Origin: Lentibacillus jeotgali | GTDB taxonomy: Bacteria > Bacillota > Bacilli > Bacillales > Amphibacillaceae | DNA length: 40,639 nucleotides | Direction: 5' to 3' | NCBI RefSeq assembly: GCF_000224785.1 | Contig: NZ_AGAV01000024.1 | Span: 1-40,639 of the forward strand | In this document: positions 1 to 7,223 of the stretch, piece after piece | Layout of the letters: each line of letters opens with the position of its first letter | Position numbering within the stretch: position 1 is the first letter of the stretch | Translations under genes and position numbers: made by a program | The notes under the pieces: model-generated | Told to the model about the DNA's origin: nothing | Database searches by the model: none | What the model saw: the letters and a program-made list of their open reading frames with translations, nothing else

Positions 1-112
1 GGAATATGCGAGACTCCTGTGGGATAGCGAGCCTAAGAGACCCCACAGCGAGCGTTCTATGCGAGCGAGGAGGCTTGTGGTGAGCCCGCGGAAAGCGAGT
101 ATATTCCAGCTG
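1..112 (+). repeat. Dispersed structured repeat A, copy A1 (truncated by window start)
   Basis: About 110 bp, nearly identical to copy A4 at 25216-25334. It begins with GGAATAT and closes with ATATTCCAGCTGC, an inverted repeat whose 5' GCAGC extension lies off the window. Inside are TGTGGG pairing with CCCACA and GGCT pairing with AGCC. No ORF or RBS belongs to it. It lies beyond the 3' end of the leftward menA-menI-yteA-like unit. Function unknown; a mobile miniature element or a structured RNA are both possible. Confidence 0.8.
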
Positions 113-218
113 CGTCGTTAGAGATTCTCGCTAACTTCTGGTTTGTGTCGCAATTTATATCAACTGCACTGATTTAAGAACACAAGATGCACTGAAGGAG
201 ATTAATATTAGAAAAATT
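113..218 (+). repeat. Linker shared between composite repeat modules
   Basis: The part to about 170 is repeated almost base for base at 25335-25390. It includes a small hairpin (GTTAG ... CTAAC) and a stretch ending TTTATATCAACTGC. It joins repeat A to repeat B at both places in the same order, so A, linker and B behave as one composite unit. From about 171 to 218 the two copies diverge and nothing recognisable is present. Confidence 0.6.
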
Positions 219-305
219 GGCTATTGCGAAGCATTATGGCGAAAGACTTAGATGCATTTATTCAGTAAGAAAGTATTTATACTTTCTTAACTGCCAAAAA
301 AAGAA
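219..305 (+). repeat. Dispersed repeat B, copy B1, with perfect palindrome
   Basis: An 85-bp sequence that recurs inverted at 17571-17650 and, shortened, at 25434-25490. Positions 266-289 are a perfect inverted repeat (TAAGAAAGTAT, two T, then its complement). It is followed by CTGCC and an A-run, so on the minus strand a T-tract leads directly into the palindrome, downstream of the leftward gene ending at 328. The frame through it is open but has no RBS and is not conserved as protein. Confidence 0.75.
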
Positions 306-327
306 TACCTATACGACAGTCACTTCG

Positions 328-672
328 TTATTGTTCGTCGACGCGGTACTTTGCTGTTGGTTCTGCTTCAAGTCGCTCTTCAGGTATTGGTTTCCCGGAT
401 TTTTCGCTTATTCCAAATGTGCCATTCTTAATGCGTTCAAGTGCGGCATTAATTTCTTCAAGCTGGTCGGTTCTAACTCTGTTCAGCCCGGCTTCTTTCT
501 CTTGTTCGAATTGCTCAGTCCCCATATCGCCTGGGTGGTTATCATAATCGGCCAGATCGCCGGTCGCATCATTTGGGCTCGATTCTGCTTCTGTCGCTAT
601 TTTCGATTCCAGATCTTTTTTCATTTTCAGCAGCAGGTCTTTAAAATGTTCTTGTTTTTCCGCATTTATCAT
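328..672 (-). CDS. YteA/DksA-like protein lacking zinc-finger cysteines
   Basis: A 114-residue acidic, helical protein of the TraR/DksA-like superfamily, closest in pattern to the Bacillus YteA/YocK group. Visible hallmarks are a segment reading YDNHPGDMGTEQFEQEKE near residues 43-60 and the conserved tail block around GTFGISEKSGKPIPEERLEA. In zinc-binding relatives the latter carries cysteines; here those positions are Ser, so zinc binding is unlikely. The start at 672 is chosen over an upstream ATG because AAAGGAG lies 7 nt before it. The protein is shorter than YteA (over 200 aa) because the C-terminal extension is absent. It is the last gene of a menA-menI leftward unit, 4 nt after menI. 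Family members are linked to stress and sporulation; the exact role here is unknown. Confidence 0.8.
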   Translation of the reverse strand: MINAEKQEHFKDLLLKMKKDLESKIATEAESSPNDATGDLADYDNHPGDMGTEQFEQEKEAGLNRVRTDQLEEINAALERIKNGTFGISEKSGKPIPEERLEAEPTAKYRVDEQ

Positions 673-676
673 TATA

Positions 677-1069
677 TTACTCCTTTCTATCCTTAGGAAC
701 AATGCCAATTGTACAGCGAGAGGTGCATAACAGATTATTCTGTTCATCAGTTATACTGATATTCCATACCATGGTCGTACTGCCTTTGTGGACAGGCTTT
801 GCAGTTGCTGTCACGGAGCCGTCGCGCTTGCTTTTGATGTGATTGGCGTTAATTTCCATGCCAAATACAATGAATTTTTCCTGATCAACATTTAAAAATG
901 CGCCAATACTGGCAGCTGTTTCTGCCAAAGCGACGTTTGCGCCGCCGTGCAAAAAGCCAACCAGCTGATGTGTGCGTTTATCAACCGGCATGGTCATGAC
1001 AACCTGATCTTCTTCAAGTGATACGGTTTCAATTCCAAGTGTTTCCATTAACGTGTTTTCAAAGTCCAA
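677..1069 (-). CDS. menI: Hotdog thioesterase, probable DHNA-CoA hydrolase (MenI/YuxO-like)
   Basis: A 130-residue single hotdog-fold acyl-CoA thioesterase of the PaaI/YdiI type. The family motif HGGANVALAETAAS lies around residues 41-54; the Glu in it is the expected catalytic carboxylate. YdiI in E. coli and YuxO-like proteins hydrolyse 1,4-dihydroxy-2-naphthoyl-CoA to the free acid. That is the step before MenA, which is encoded just upstream here, so context strongly supports this role over a generic PaaI thioesterase. The start is TTG at 1069, preceded by GAAGGAG 10 nt away; a nearby ATG at 1073 is out of frame. Its stop codon overlaps the ribosome binding site of the next gene, suggesting translational coupling. 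Confidence 0.85.
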   Translation of the reverse strand: MDFENTLMETLGIETVSLEEDQVVMTMPVDKRTHQLVGFLHGGANVALAETAASIGAFLNVDQEKFIVFGMEINANHIKSKRDGSVTATAKPVHKGSTTMVWNISITDEQNNLLCTSRCTIGIVPKDRKE

Positions 1070-1088
1070 ACATTGTCATCTCCTTCAA

Positions 1089-2018
1089 TCAGAAAAAGTT
1101 GCTGACCAAAAGTGAAACGCCAAGCAGTAATCCATATAATGTGTTGGTTTTGCCTGTTGCAGCCATGGCGGGCATCATTTCCAAAGGTTTTGTTTTTCCC
1201 CGGAATTTTCTAATGACATCAGCGGCTTTTTTGATGCTCAAAAATACCAGTACGGACCATATAGGTAAAACGCCTGTAAAAATGTATGTTGCAGTTAATA
1301 AATAGGCAATGATAAACATTGATGCCAGGAATCGTACAGCATTTTTTCTGCCGAGGAGGATGGCAACTGTTTTTCGTCCGTTTTCTTTATCGCCATCCAG
1401 ATCACGGATATTATTGGACAGCATGATGGCGCCAATAAAAATAGAAACCGGGATGGACATCCAAATGACAGGTGCTGTCAGTGCTTCTGTTTGAATATAG
1501 TAACTGATGCCGATAATGACCGTTCCCATAAAGAAACCGGAAAATAGTTCTCCGAATGGTGTATAGGCTATCGGAAAAGGCCCTCCAGTATACAAATAAC
1601 CAAAAAGCATGCAGATTAAACCAATCACAGCAATCCACCAGCTTGATTCCATGCAGATGTACACACCAAGCAGAATGGCAATCCCGAAGAATGAGAGTGC
1701 CAGTCCCAAAACTTTTTTGGGTGAAATGCCATCACGGACAATTGTTCCGCCAATACCGACGGACTGCTCATTGTCCAGTCCGCGGACAAAATCATAGTAT
1801 TCATTGAACATGTTTGTCGCTGATTGGATCAGAATAGAAGCCAGCAGCATAGCTAAAAACAATAATAGATTTATGTTATGACTGGTGAGCGCGAACATTG
1901 TTCCTACAAATACCGGAATGAAGGAAGCAGTCAGCGTGTGCGGCCGCAAAAGCCGCCACCAGATCTGGAAACCGCTTTTTTCATTGAGTTCTTCTTTTAT
2001 GGATGTTGTGGTACTCAA
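1089..2018 (-). CDS. menA: 1,4-dihydroxy-2-naphthoate polyprenyltransferase MenA
   Basis: A 309-residue integral membrane UbiA-family prenyltransferase that joins DHNA to a polyprenyl diphosphate, giving demethylmenaquinone. Both Asp-rich motifs are present: NMFNEYYDFVRGLD in the N-terminal half and DLDGDKENGRKTV in the C-terminal half, separated by several hydrophobic helices. The N-terminal WWRLLRPHTLTASFIPVFVG block is typical of Bacillus MenA. I place the start at a TTG (2018) with AAAGGAG 9 nt upstream. The longer ATG frame would begin inside the sigma-A promoter at 2050-2078, so it is not used. The gene is divergent from menF and heads a menA-menI-yteA-like leftward unit. Confidence 0.95.
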   Translation of the reverse strand: MSTTTSIKEELNEKSGFQIWWRLLRPHTLTASFIPVFVGTMFALTSHNINLLLFLAMLLASILIQSATNMFNEYYDFVRGLDNEQSVGIGGTIVRDGISPKKVLGLALSFFGIAILLGVYICMESSWWIAVIGLICMLFGYLYTGGPFPIAYTPFGELFSGFFMGTVIIGISYYIQTEALTAPVIWMSIPVSIFIGAIMLSNNIRDLDGDKENGRKTVAILLGRKNAVRFLASMFIIAYLLTATYIFTGVLPIWSVLVFLSIKKAADVIRKFRGKTKPLEMMPAMAATGKTNTLYGLLLGVSLLVSNFF

Positions 2019-2049
2019 AGTTTCCCTCTCCTTTATAAGTGTCACTATA

Positions 2050-2078
2050 AGTTTAGGCAATTCCATAGGGGGTGTCAA
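2050..2078 (-). promoter_or_regulatory. Sigma-A promoter for menA-menI unit
   Basis: On the minus strand TTGACA (2073-2078) and TAAACT (2050-2055) are separated by exactly 17 nt. The menA TTG start follows about 32 nt downstream of the -10. Seen directly in sequence; activity is inferred. Confidence 0.8.
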
Positions 2079-2117
2079 TCGGGAAAATCTTCAACAGAGA
2101 CGTTTGAATGGATTTTC

Positions 2118-2146
2118 TTGAGGAACGTGTTAAAAAAGAATAAAAT
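2118..2146 (+). promoter_or_regulatory. Sigma-A promoter for menF operon
   Basis: TTGAGG (2118-2123), 17-nt spacer, TAAAAT (2141-2146), 47 nt before the menF ATG. It is arranged back to back with the menA promoter about 40 bp away, so both halves of the menaquinone locus fire from one intergenic region. Confidence 0.7.
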
Positions 2147-2192
2147 AGATGTGACACTTTGTAAGGGAAGAATGGTACGGAGGTTAATATAG

Positions 2193-3578
2193 ATGATAGA
2201 GGTAAAAGAAACATCCCTTAAATCAATGCTTGACAGAGCTATAAATGAAGCAAAAAACAATCAGTCATCACCTTTGCTGAGTATGACAAAAAAGATAAAT
2301 GATATTGATCCGCTCCGTTTCTTTGAAGCGGCTGGACAGCTTTCGATGAACCGCACGTTTTGGTCAACGACAGCTGAAGCATTTTACATTGTTGGTGCCG
2401 GCAATTCATATGATTTGGCAGCCAAAGCCAATACGATTGAACAAATGGAACAAAATTGGCAGGAATTGCTTGCTGCATCAATCATTCATAATCCATATGA
2501 GACACCTGGCACAGGACTGCTTACGCTTGGCGGCATGTCATTTGACCCGGCAGCACACAAAACCGATCAATGGAAAAATTTCAGCCATCTGTCATTTATT
2601 ATCCCGGAATTTATATTAACGAAGGACGAAGACAGTTGTTATTTAACTATAAATACCCGCGTAAGAGAAAATGATCATTCGGGTCAATTGGCCAGTCGGA
2701 TAAAACGGATGGAAAACACACTATGTGACGATTCAGTATACATCCCCGGAGGAACCGGTGTTGAATCAACAGAGGACATTGCCCCTGAAGAGTGGAAACA
2801 AACCGTTAAATTTGCTACTGACTATATAAAGCAAAGTGACGTAGATAAAATTGTGTTGGCGCGGGAACTCCTTGTGAAACTGTCAGACAACGCGCAAATA
2901 ACCCCCGTGCTGGGCAATTTGATCGAAACCCAGACAAATAGTTATGTGTTTGCGTTCGAACGTGACGGGGACTGCTTTGTTGGATCGTCCCCTGAACGGC
3001 TGGTCAGACAGGATAAGAATGAGGTTTTGTCCACTTGTCTTGCCGGTACCGCTCCACGCGGGAAGACACAAAAAGAAGATGCCAAAATCGGCAATTCTTT
3101 GCTGCATGATGAGAAAAACCGAAGTGAACATGATTTTGTTGTTAAAATGATCAGACAGTCAATGGAACGTTATTGCCGCGCTGTAGACGTTCCGGATAAG
3201 CCGGTTATCTATCCTTTGAAAAACCTCCAGCATTTGTATACACCTGTTAAAGCAACGCTGAAGGAAGGGTACAGTATTTTTGATATAATTGGTAAGTTGC
3301 ATCCGACGCCTGCACTTGGTGGTGTTCCACGGGAAAAATCACTCGAATTTATCCGCAATCAGGAACGTTTAGATCGCGGCTGGTATGGTGCGCCAGTCGG
3401 CTGGCTTGACAGTAATGCCAGCGGCGAATTCGCGGTGGCTATCCGATCAGGTCTGATTCAGGGTGATCAGGCATCATTATTTGCCGGTTGCGGCATCGTA
3501 AGGGACTCAGATCCGGAAGCAGAATACGAAGAAACTAACATTAAATTCACACCGATGCTGTCTGTGTTGGGAGGATGA
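2193..3578 (+). CDS. menF: Isochorismate synthase MenF
   Basis: A 461-residue chorismate-utilising enzyme that converts chorismate to isochorismate, the first committed step to menaquinone. The catalytic domain spans roughly residues 195-455. It contains DKIVLAREL (Lys219, expected general base), GSSPERLV (264-271), LAGTAPRG (283-290) and HPTPALGGVPREKS (370-383), with the acidic metal-binding residues in DPEAEYEETNIKF near the end. The less conserved N-terminal 190 residues match the usual MenF/DhbC layout. GGAGG sits 9 nt before the ATG. It is the first gene of menF-D-H-B and ends 4 nt before menD. A siderophore-type isochorismate synthase is the only alternative and is disfavoured by the neighbours. 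Confidence 0.95.
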   Translation: MIEVKETSLKSMLDRAINEAKNNQSSPLLSMTKKINDIDPLRFFEAAGQLSMNRTFWSTTAEAFYIVGAGNSYDLAAKANTIEQMEQNWQELLAASIIHNPYETPGTGLLTLGGMSFDPAAHKTDQWKNFSHLSFIIPEFILTKDEDSCYLTINTRVRENDHSGQLASRIKRMENTLCDDSVYIPGGTGVESTEDIAPEEWKQTVKFATDYIKQSDVDKIVLARELLVKLSDNAQITPVLGNLIETQTNSYVFAFERDGDCFVGSSPERLVRQDKNEVLSTCLAGTAPRGKTQKEDAKIGNSLLHDEKNRSEHDFVVKMIRQSMERYCRAVDVPDKPVIYPLKNLQHLYTPVKATLKEGYSIFDIIGKLHPTPALGGVPREKSLEFIRNQERLDRGWYGAPVGWLDSNASGEFAVAIRSGLIQGDQASLFAGCGIVRDSDPEAEYEETNIKFTPMLSVLGG

Positions 3579-3582
3579 AACA

Positions 3583-5322
3583 ATGAATCATACAGAGGAA
3601 CTGACACGCTATACGGCAAATTTTGTTGACGGGCTTGTCCAAAGCGGGCTAAGTGATGTCGTGATTTCGCCTGGGTCCCGTTCTACCCCGCTGGCGATGA
3701 CAATAGCTGAACACCCCGGCTTAAAACAGTGGGTTGTCATTGACGAGCGCTCGGCGGCTTTTTTTGCGTTGGGCATGGCGAAAAAGCGACATCATGCTGT
3801 TGCCATTGTATGTTCATCAGGAACTGCAGCTGCCAATTATTTCCCGGCGATTATTGAAGCATATTATAGCCGGGTTCCACTGGTTGTGCTGACGGCTGAC
3901 CGGCCTCACGAGCTGCGGGATACAGGAGCACCGCAGGCAATCGATCAAGTTAAAATGTATGGTGATTATGCCAAATGGTTTCACGAAATGGCACTGCCGG
4001 AAGCTGACGAAAAGATGCTCGCTTACGCCCGGGGAAAAGCCTCAAGAGCGGTTAATACCGCTAATGAAGGCAATCCGGGACCGGTCCACTTGAATTTTCC
4101 TTTCCGCGAACCGCTTATCCCTGATTTATCCTTGGAGAATCTATGGGGAGAACGAAGCCCTGAACCGTTTTATACTAAAACTGAAGGGAAACGAAAACTC
4201 GACCGGGATCAGCTTGAGAACCTCCGCAGCAAACTGCAATCATTTCATAAAGGACTGATTGTCTGCGGGCCGCAAACCGACCAGGCATTACCCGCGGCGG
4301 TGAGCGAACTTGCGGCGGCATGGCAGATACCGATTCTCGCAGATCCGCTATCACAGGTAAGAGCTGGGGAGCATCATAAGGATGTCGTCATCGAAGGCTA
4401 CGATGCCATTTTACGAAGTGAGTCCATCAGGGAAAAGCTGAAGCCTGATTTTATCATTCGATTTGGAGCGATGCCGGTTTCCAAGCCGTATCTTTTTTAT
4501 GTCAAAGAACATAACAGCATTCCACAGTTCGTGGTTGAAAATACGGCTGGATACCGCGAGCCTGCTGGTAATAAAACAGAAATGATCTATGCGGATGCGG
4601 CGTTACTCTGTAAAGATTTGATGAATCTGGCTGACCGAGATTCATCTGATGCGAAGTGGCTGCAAACATGGCAGAACATGAATCAGACCGCAAAGGATTT
4701 CTTGCTGGAATCTGATGATGAAAATGGCGTCACGGAAGGTGAGGCTGTTCGCTCGCTAATGGAGGTTATTCCTGACAATAGCGGTATCTATGTCGGCAAC
4801 AGTATGGCTGTCAGAGATTTGGATACATTTTTTATGACCACTCCAAAGTCAATTGAAGTGCTGTCAAACCGGGGCGCCAACGGTATTGATGGTATGATTT
4901 CCAGCGGAATGGGAGCGGCATCTATTGGTGCTCCGGTTACACTATTGCTCGGTGATTTGTCCTTTTTTCATGACATGAATGGACTCTTGGCTGCCAAACA
5001 CTACGGATTAAATATTACGATTTTGGTCGTGAACAATAATGGCGGGGGTATCTTTTCGTTCCTGCCGCAAGTCAAGCATGAGGCACATTTTGAAGCGTTA
5101 TTCGGAACACCGCTTGACATAGAATTTGAACAGGCTGTCAATATGTACGGCGGAACCTATCAGCAGCCGGCAAATGAAGCTGAGCTAAAACAGGCGCTGG
5201 AAAGCAGTTATGAATATGACGGCTTATCAGTTGTTGAGGTTAAAACAGACCGGGCAGCAAATTTGAATTGGCATCGTGCTAAATGGCGGCAAATCGAGGG
5301 ATCAATGCGAGCCCGCATCTAA
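3583..5322 (+). CDS. menD: SEPHCHC synthase MenD (thiamine diphosphate enzyme)
   Basis: A 579-residue thiamine-diphosphate enzyme that adds the succinic semialdehyde unit from 2-oxoglutarate to isochorismate. The N-terminal domain has SPGSRSTPLAMT (29-40) and DERSAAFFALGMAK, with Glu55 as the cofactor-activating glutamate. The C-terminal ThDP/Mg-binding region is seen in GDLSFFHDMNGL from about residue 457 through NNNGGGIFSFLPQ. Length is normal for the family (about 550-580). Its Shine-Dalgarno GGGAGG overlaps the end of menF, implying coupled translation. Cytosolic. Confidence 0.97.
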   Translation: MNHTEELTRYTANFVDGLVQSGLSDVVISPGSRSTPLAMTIAEHPGLKQWVVIDERSAAFFALGMAKKRHHAVAIVCSSGTAAANYFPAIIEAYYSRVPLVVLTADRPHELRDTGAPQAIDQVKMYGDYAKWFHEMALPEADEKMLAYARGKASRAVNTANEGNPGPVHLNFPFREPLIPDLSLENLWGERSPEPFYTKTEGKRKLDRDQLENLRSKLQSFHKGLIVCGPQTDQALPAAVSELAAAWQIPILADPLSQVRAGEHHKDVVIEGYDAILRSESIREKLKPDFIIRFGAMPVSKPYLFYVKEHNSIPQFVVENTAGYREPAGNKTEMIYADAALLCKDLMNLADRDSSDAKWLQTWQNMNQTAKDFLLESDDENGVTEGEAVRSLMEVIPDNSGIYVGNSMAVRDLDTFFMTTPKSIEVLSNRGANGIDGMISSGMGAASIGAPVTLLLGDLSFFHDMNGLLAAKHYGLNITILVVNNNGGGIFSFLPQVKHEAHFEALFGTPLDIEFEQAVNMYGGTYQQPANEAELKQALESSYEYDGLSVVEVKTDRAANLNWHRAKWRQIEGSMRARI

Positions 5323-5370
5323 CGTGAGACGTCACTTAAGCAAGTAAGAAATGCTCAAAGGGATGACCAT

Positions 5371-6171
5371 ATGTATTTGACAGTAAATGACACGAAGTAC
5401 TGGTATGAACTGAATGGCCAAGGGAATCCGGTTGTGCTCTTGCATGGCTTCACCGGTACGAATGAAACATGGAAGGAAATTACCTCTAGGTGGATGCCTG
5501 ATTATCAGACGCTCACAATTGATTTGCCCGGTCACGGCAGAACAAAGATGGGCCCTGCTAAGAACATGGAAGGCTTTTGCCGGGATTTAACCGTATTGCT
5601 GGATGATTTGCATCTGGAGAAAGTGCACCTTATCGGCTATTCCCTGGGAGGGCGCACTGCACTTTCATTTGTGATGCTTTACCCCGAACGCGTAAAGTCG
5701 CTGACATTGGAAAGCGCCTCGCCGGGTCTAAATGATGAACATGAACGTGAAAACCGTCGTCAGCGGGATGAGAAATTGGCTCAGTCAATTAAATCCGGCA
5801 GCATTAAAGCGTTTGTTGATTATTGGGACGATCTTCCGCTATTTGAGTCGCAAAAACAATTGCCCGATGCCGTTCGTGAAAGAATTCGTTGTGAGCGCCT
5901 GTCACAATCACCGGAAGGGCTTGCCCAGTCGCTTCGCTTTATGGGGACGGGATCACAGCCTTCATGGAAGGGGAGACTTCCAAATCTTTACGTTCCAGTT
6001 TTGCTCTTGACCGGAGAGTACGACAAAAAATTTATTGATATCAATCAAACAATGGCGAAACTTATACCATCAGCCCAACACAAAACCGTTAAAAATGCGG
6101 GACATGCAATTCACGTGGAACAGCCGTCGATTTTTGGTAAAATAGTAATTGGATTTTTAAAATCTCTCTAA
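5371..6171 (+). CDS. menH: SHCHC synthase MenH (alpha/beta hydrolase)
   Basis: A 266-residue alpha/beta-hydrolase-fold enzyme that eliminates pyruvate from SEPHCHC to give SHCHC. The oxyanion region HGFTG lies at 25-29. The nucleophile elbow GYSLGG places Ser91. The catalytic Asp is in LTGEYDKK and the His in [11 protein letters not shown] near the C-terminus. The gene follows menD after 48 nt, with AAAGGGATG before the ATG. Without the locus it could only be called a generic hydrolase; between menD and menB the assignment is firm. Confidence 0.93.
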   Translation: MYLTVNDTKYWYELNGQGNPVVLLHGFTGTNETWKEITSRWMPDYQTLTIDLPGHGRTKMGPAKNMEGFCRDLTVLLDDLHLEKVHLIGYSLGGRTALSFVMLYPERVKSLTLESASPGLNDEHERENRRQRDEKLAQSIKSGSIKAFVDYWDDLPLFESQKQLPDAVRERIRCERLSQSPEGLAQSLRFMGTGSQPSWKGRLPNLYVPVLLLTGEYDKKFIDINQTMAKLIPSAQHKTVKNAGHAIHVEQPSIFGKIVIGFLKSL

Positions 6172-6200
6172 AAAGATCATTAATTAAAGGAGGAAAAAGT

Positions 6201-7019
6201 ATGACTGTACAATGGGAAGAAGCGAAAAAGTACGAAGAAATAATTTATGAGAAATCCAATGGTATTGCAAAGGTGACGATGAATCGTCCGGAAAAGCGCA
6301 ATGCATTCACCCCGCTTACCGTCAATGAAATGATTGATGCATTCGCGGATGCACGTGACGATTCCTCAATTGGTGTCATTATTCTGGCTGGTGCAGGGGA
6401 CAAAGCGTTTTGTTCAGGCGGAGACCAATCTGTCAGAGGACATGGCGGGTACGTTGGCGACGATCAAGTGCCACGCTTAAATGTTCTTGATCTGCAGCGT
6501 CTGATGCGCACAATTCCGAAGCCTGTTGTAGCAATGGTTTCCGGCTATGCAATCGGCGGAGGGCATGTACTGCATGTCGTTTGCGACCTGACGATTGCTG
6601 CTGATAACGCCATCTTCGGTCAGACCGGTCCGAAAGTGGGAAGTTTTGATGCAGGATACGGCGCTGGCATGTTGGCACGCATGGTCGGCCATAAACGTGC
6701 CCGGGAAATCTGGTATCTCTGCCGCCAATACAGCGCCCAAGAAGCATATGAAATGGGGCTGGTCAATACGGTTGTACCGCTTGAAAAACTGGAAGAAGAA
6801 ACATTGCAGTGGTGTGAAGAAATGCTGGAAAAATCACCAACTGCTCTCCGTTTCCTGAAAGCATCGTTCAACGCGGACACAGATGGGCTTGCCGGACTGC
6901 AGCAAATGGGCGGCGACGCAACACTGCTTTACTATACAACCGATGAAGCAAAAGAAGGCCGCGACGCATTTAAAGAAAAACGGAAACCGGACTTCAAACA
7001 GTTCCCGCGCTTTCCGTAA
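6201..7019 (+). CDS. menB: 1,4-dihydroxy-2-naphthoyl-CoA synthase MenB
   Basis: A 272-residue crotonase-fold enzyme that performs the Dieckmann-type ring closure of O-succinylbenzoyl-CoA to DHNA-Co[14 protein letters not shown] (about 74-86) and [16 protein letters not shown] (from about 141) are diagnostic. The Gly in QTGPK and the Trp in [10 protein letters not shown] match the bicarbonate-dependent (type I) MenB enzymes such as that of E. coli. A strong AAAGGAGG precedes the ATG. It closes the first transcription unit of the plus-strand men genes; a terminator follows within 15 nt of the stop. Confidence 0.97.
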   Translation: MTVQWEEAKKYEEIIYEKSNGIAKVTMNRPEKRNAFTPLTVNEMIDAFADARDDSSIGVIILAGAGDKAFCSGGDQSVRGHGGYVGDDQVPRLNVLDLQRLMRTIPKPVVAMVSGYAIGGGHVLHVVCDLTIAADNAIFGQTGPKVGSFDAGYGAGMLARMVGHKRAREIWYLCRQYSAQEAYEMGLVNTVVPLEKLEEETLQWCEEMLEKSPTALRFLKASFNADTDGLAGLQQMGGDATLLYYTTDEAKEGRDAFKEKRKPDFKQFPRFP

Positions 7020-7031
7020 TACATCATTTGA

Positions 7032-7065
7032 AAAAACCTTTGCTGCAAACAGGCAAAGGTTTTTC
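7032..7065 (+). terminator. Intrinsic terminator after menB
   Basis: AAAAACCTTTGC at 7032-7043 pairs with GCAAAGGTTTTT at 7053-7064 around a 9-nt loop, with the U-tract as part of the stem end. It separates menFDHB from menE, which must then have its own promoter or depend on read-through. Confidence 0.85.
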
Positions 7066-7154
7066 GTATGCGAATCGCAGTCAGAGGGCATTGAAATGTA
7101 GATCAAAAAGGATAGTAGTAATCCAAAATGCCCGATACTGTTTAACTAACAATA

Positions 7155-7192
7155 AGTGGGGAAAAATGTCCCACTGATTGAAGTTTCACTTA
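7155..7192 (+). repeat. Short hairpin repeat C, copy C1
   Basis: AGTGGG (7155-7160) pairs with CCCACT (7170-7175) over an A-rich loop, followed by TGATTGAAGTTTCACT. The same hairpin plus tail recurs at 25569-25602, with a G-U change in the stem. It lies in the menB-menE gap, 32 nt before the menE start. It could be a repeat or a leader element; no motor function is evident. Confidence 0.55.
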
Positions 7193-7223
7193 AACATTTT
7201 AATCACGAAAGCAGGTAGTAGTT

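Noticed and set aside
217-696. 159-aa open frame at the left edge
   Set aside because: It runs antisense through the YteA-like gene, starts inside repeat B without an RBS and matches nothing recognisable as a protein.
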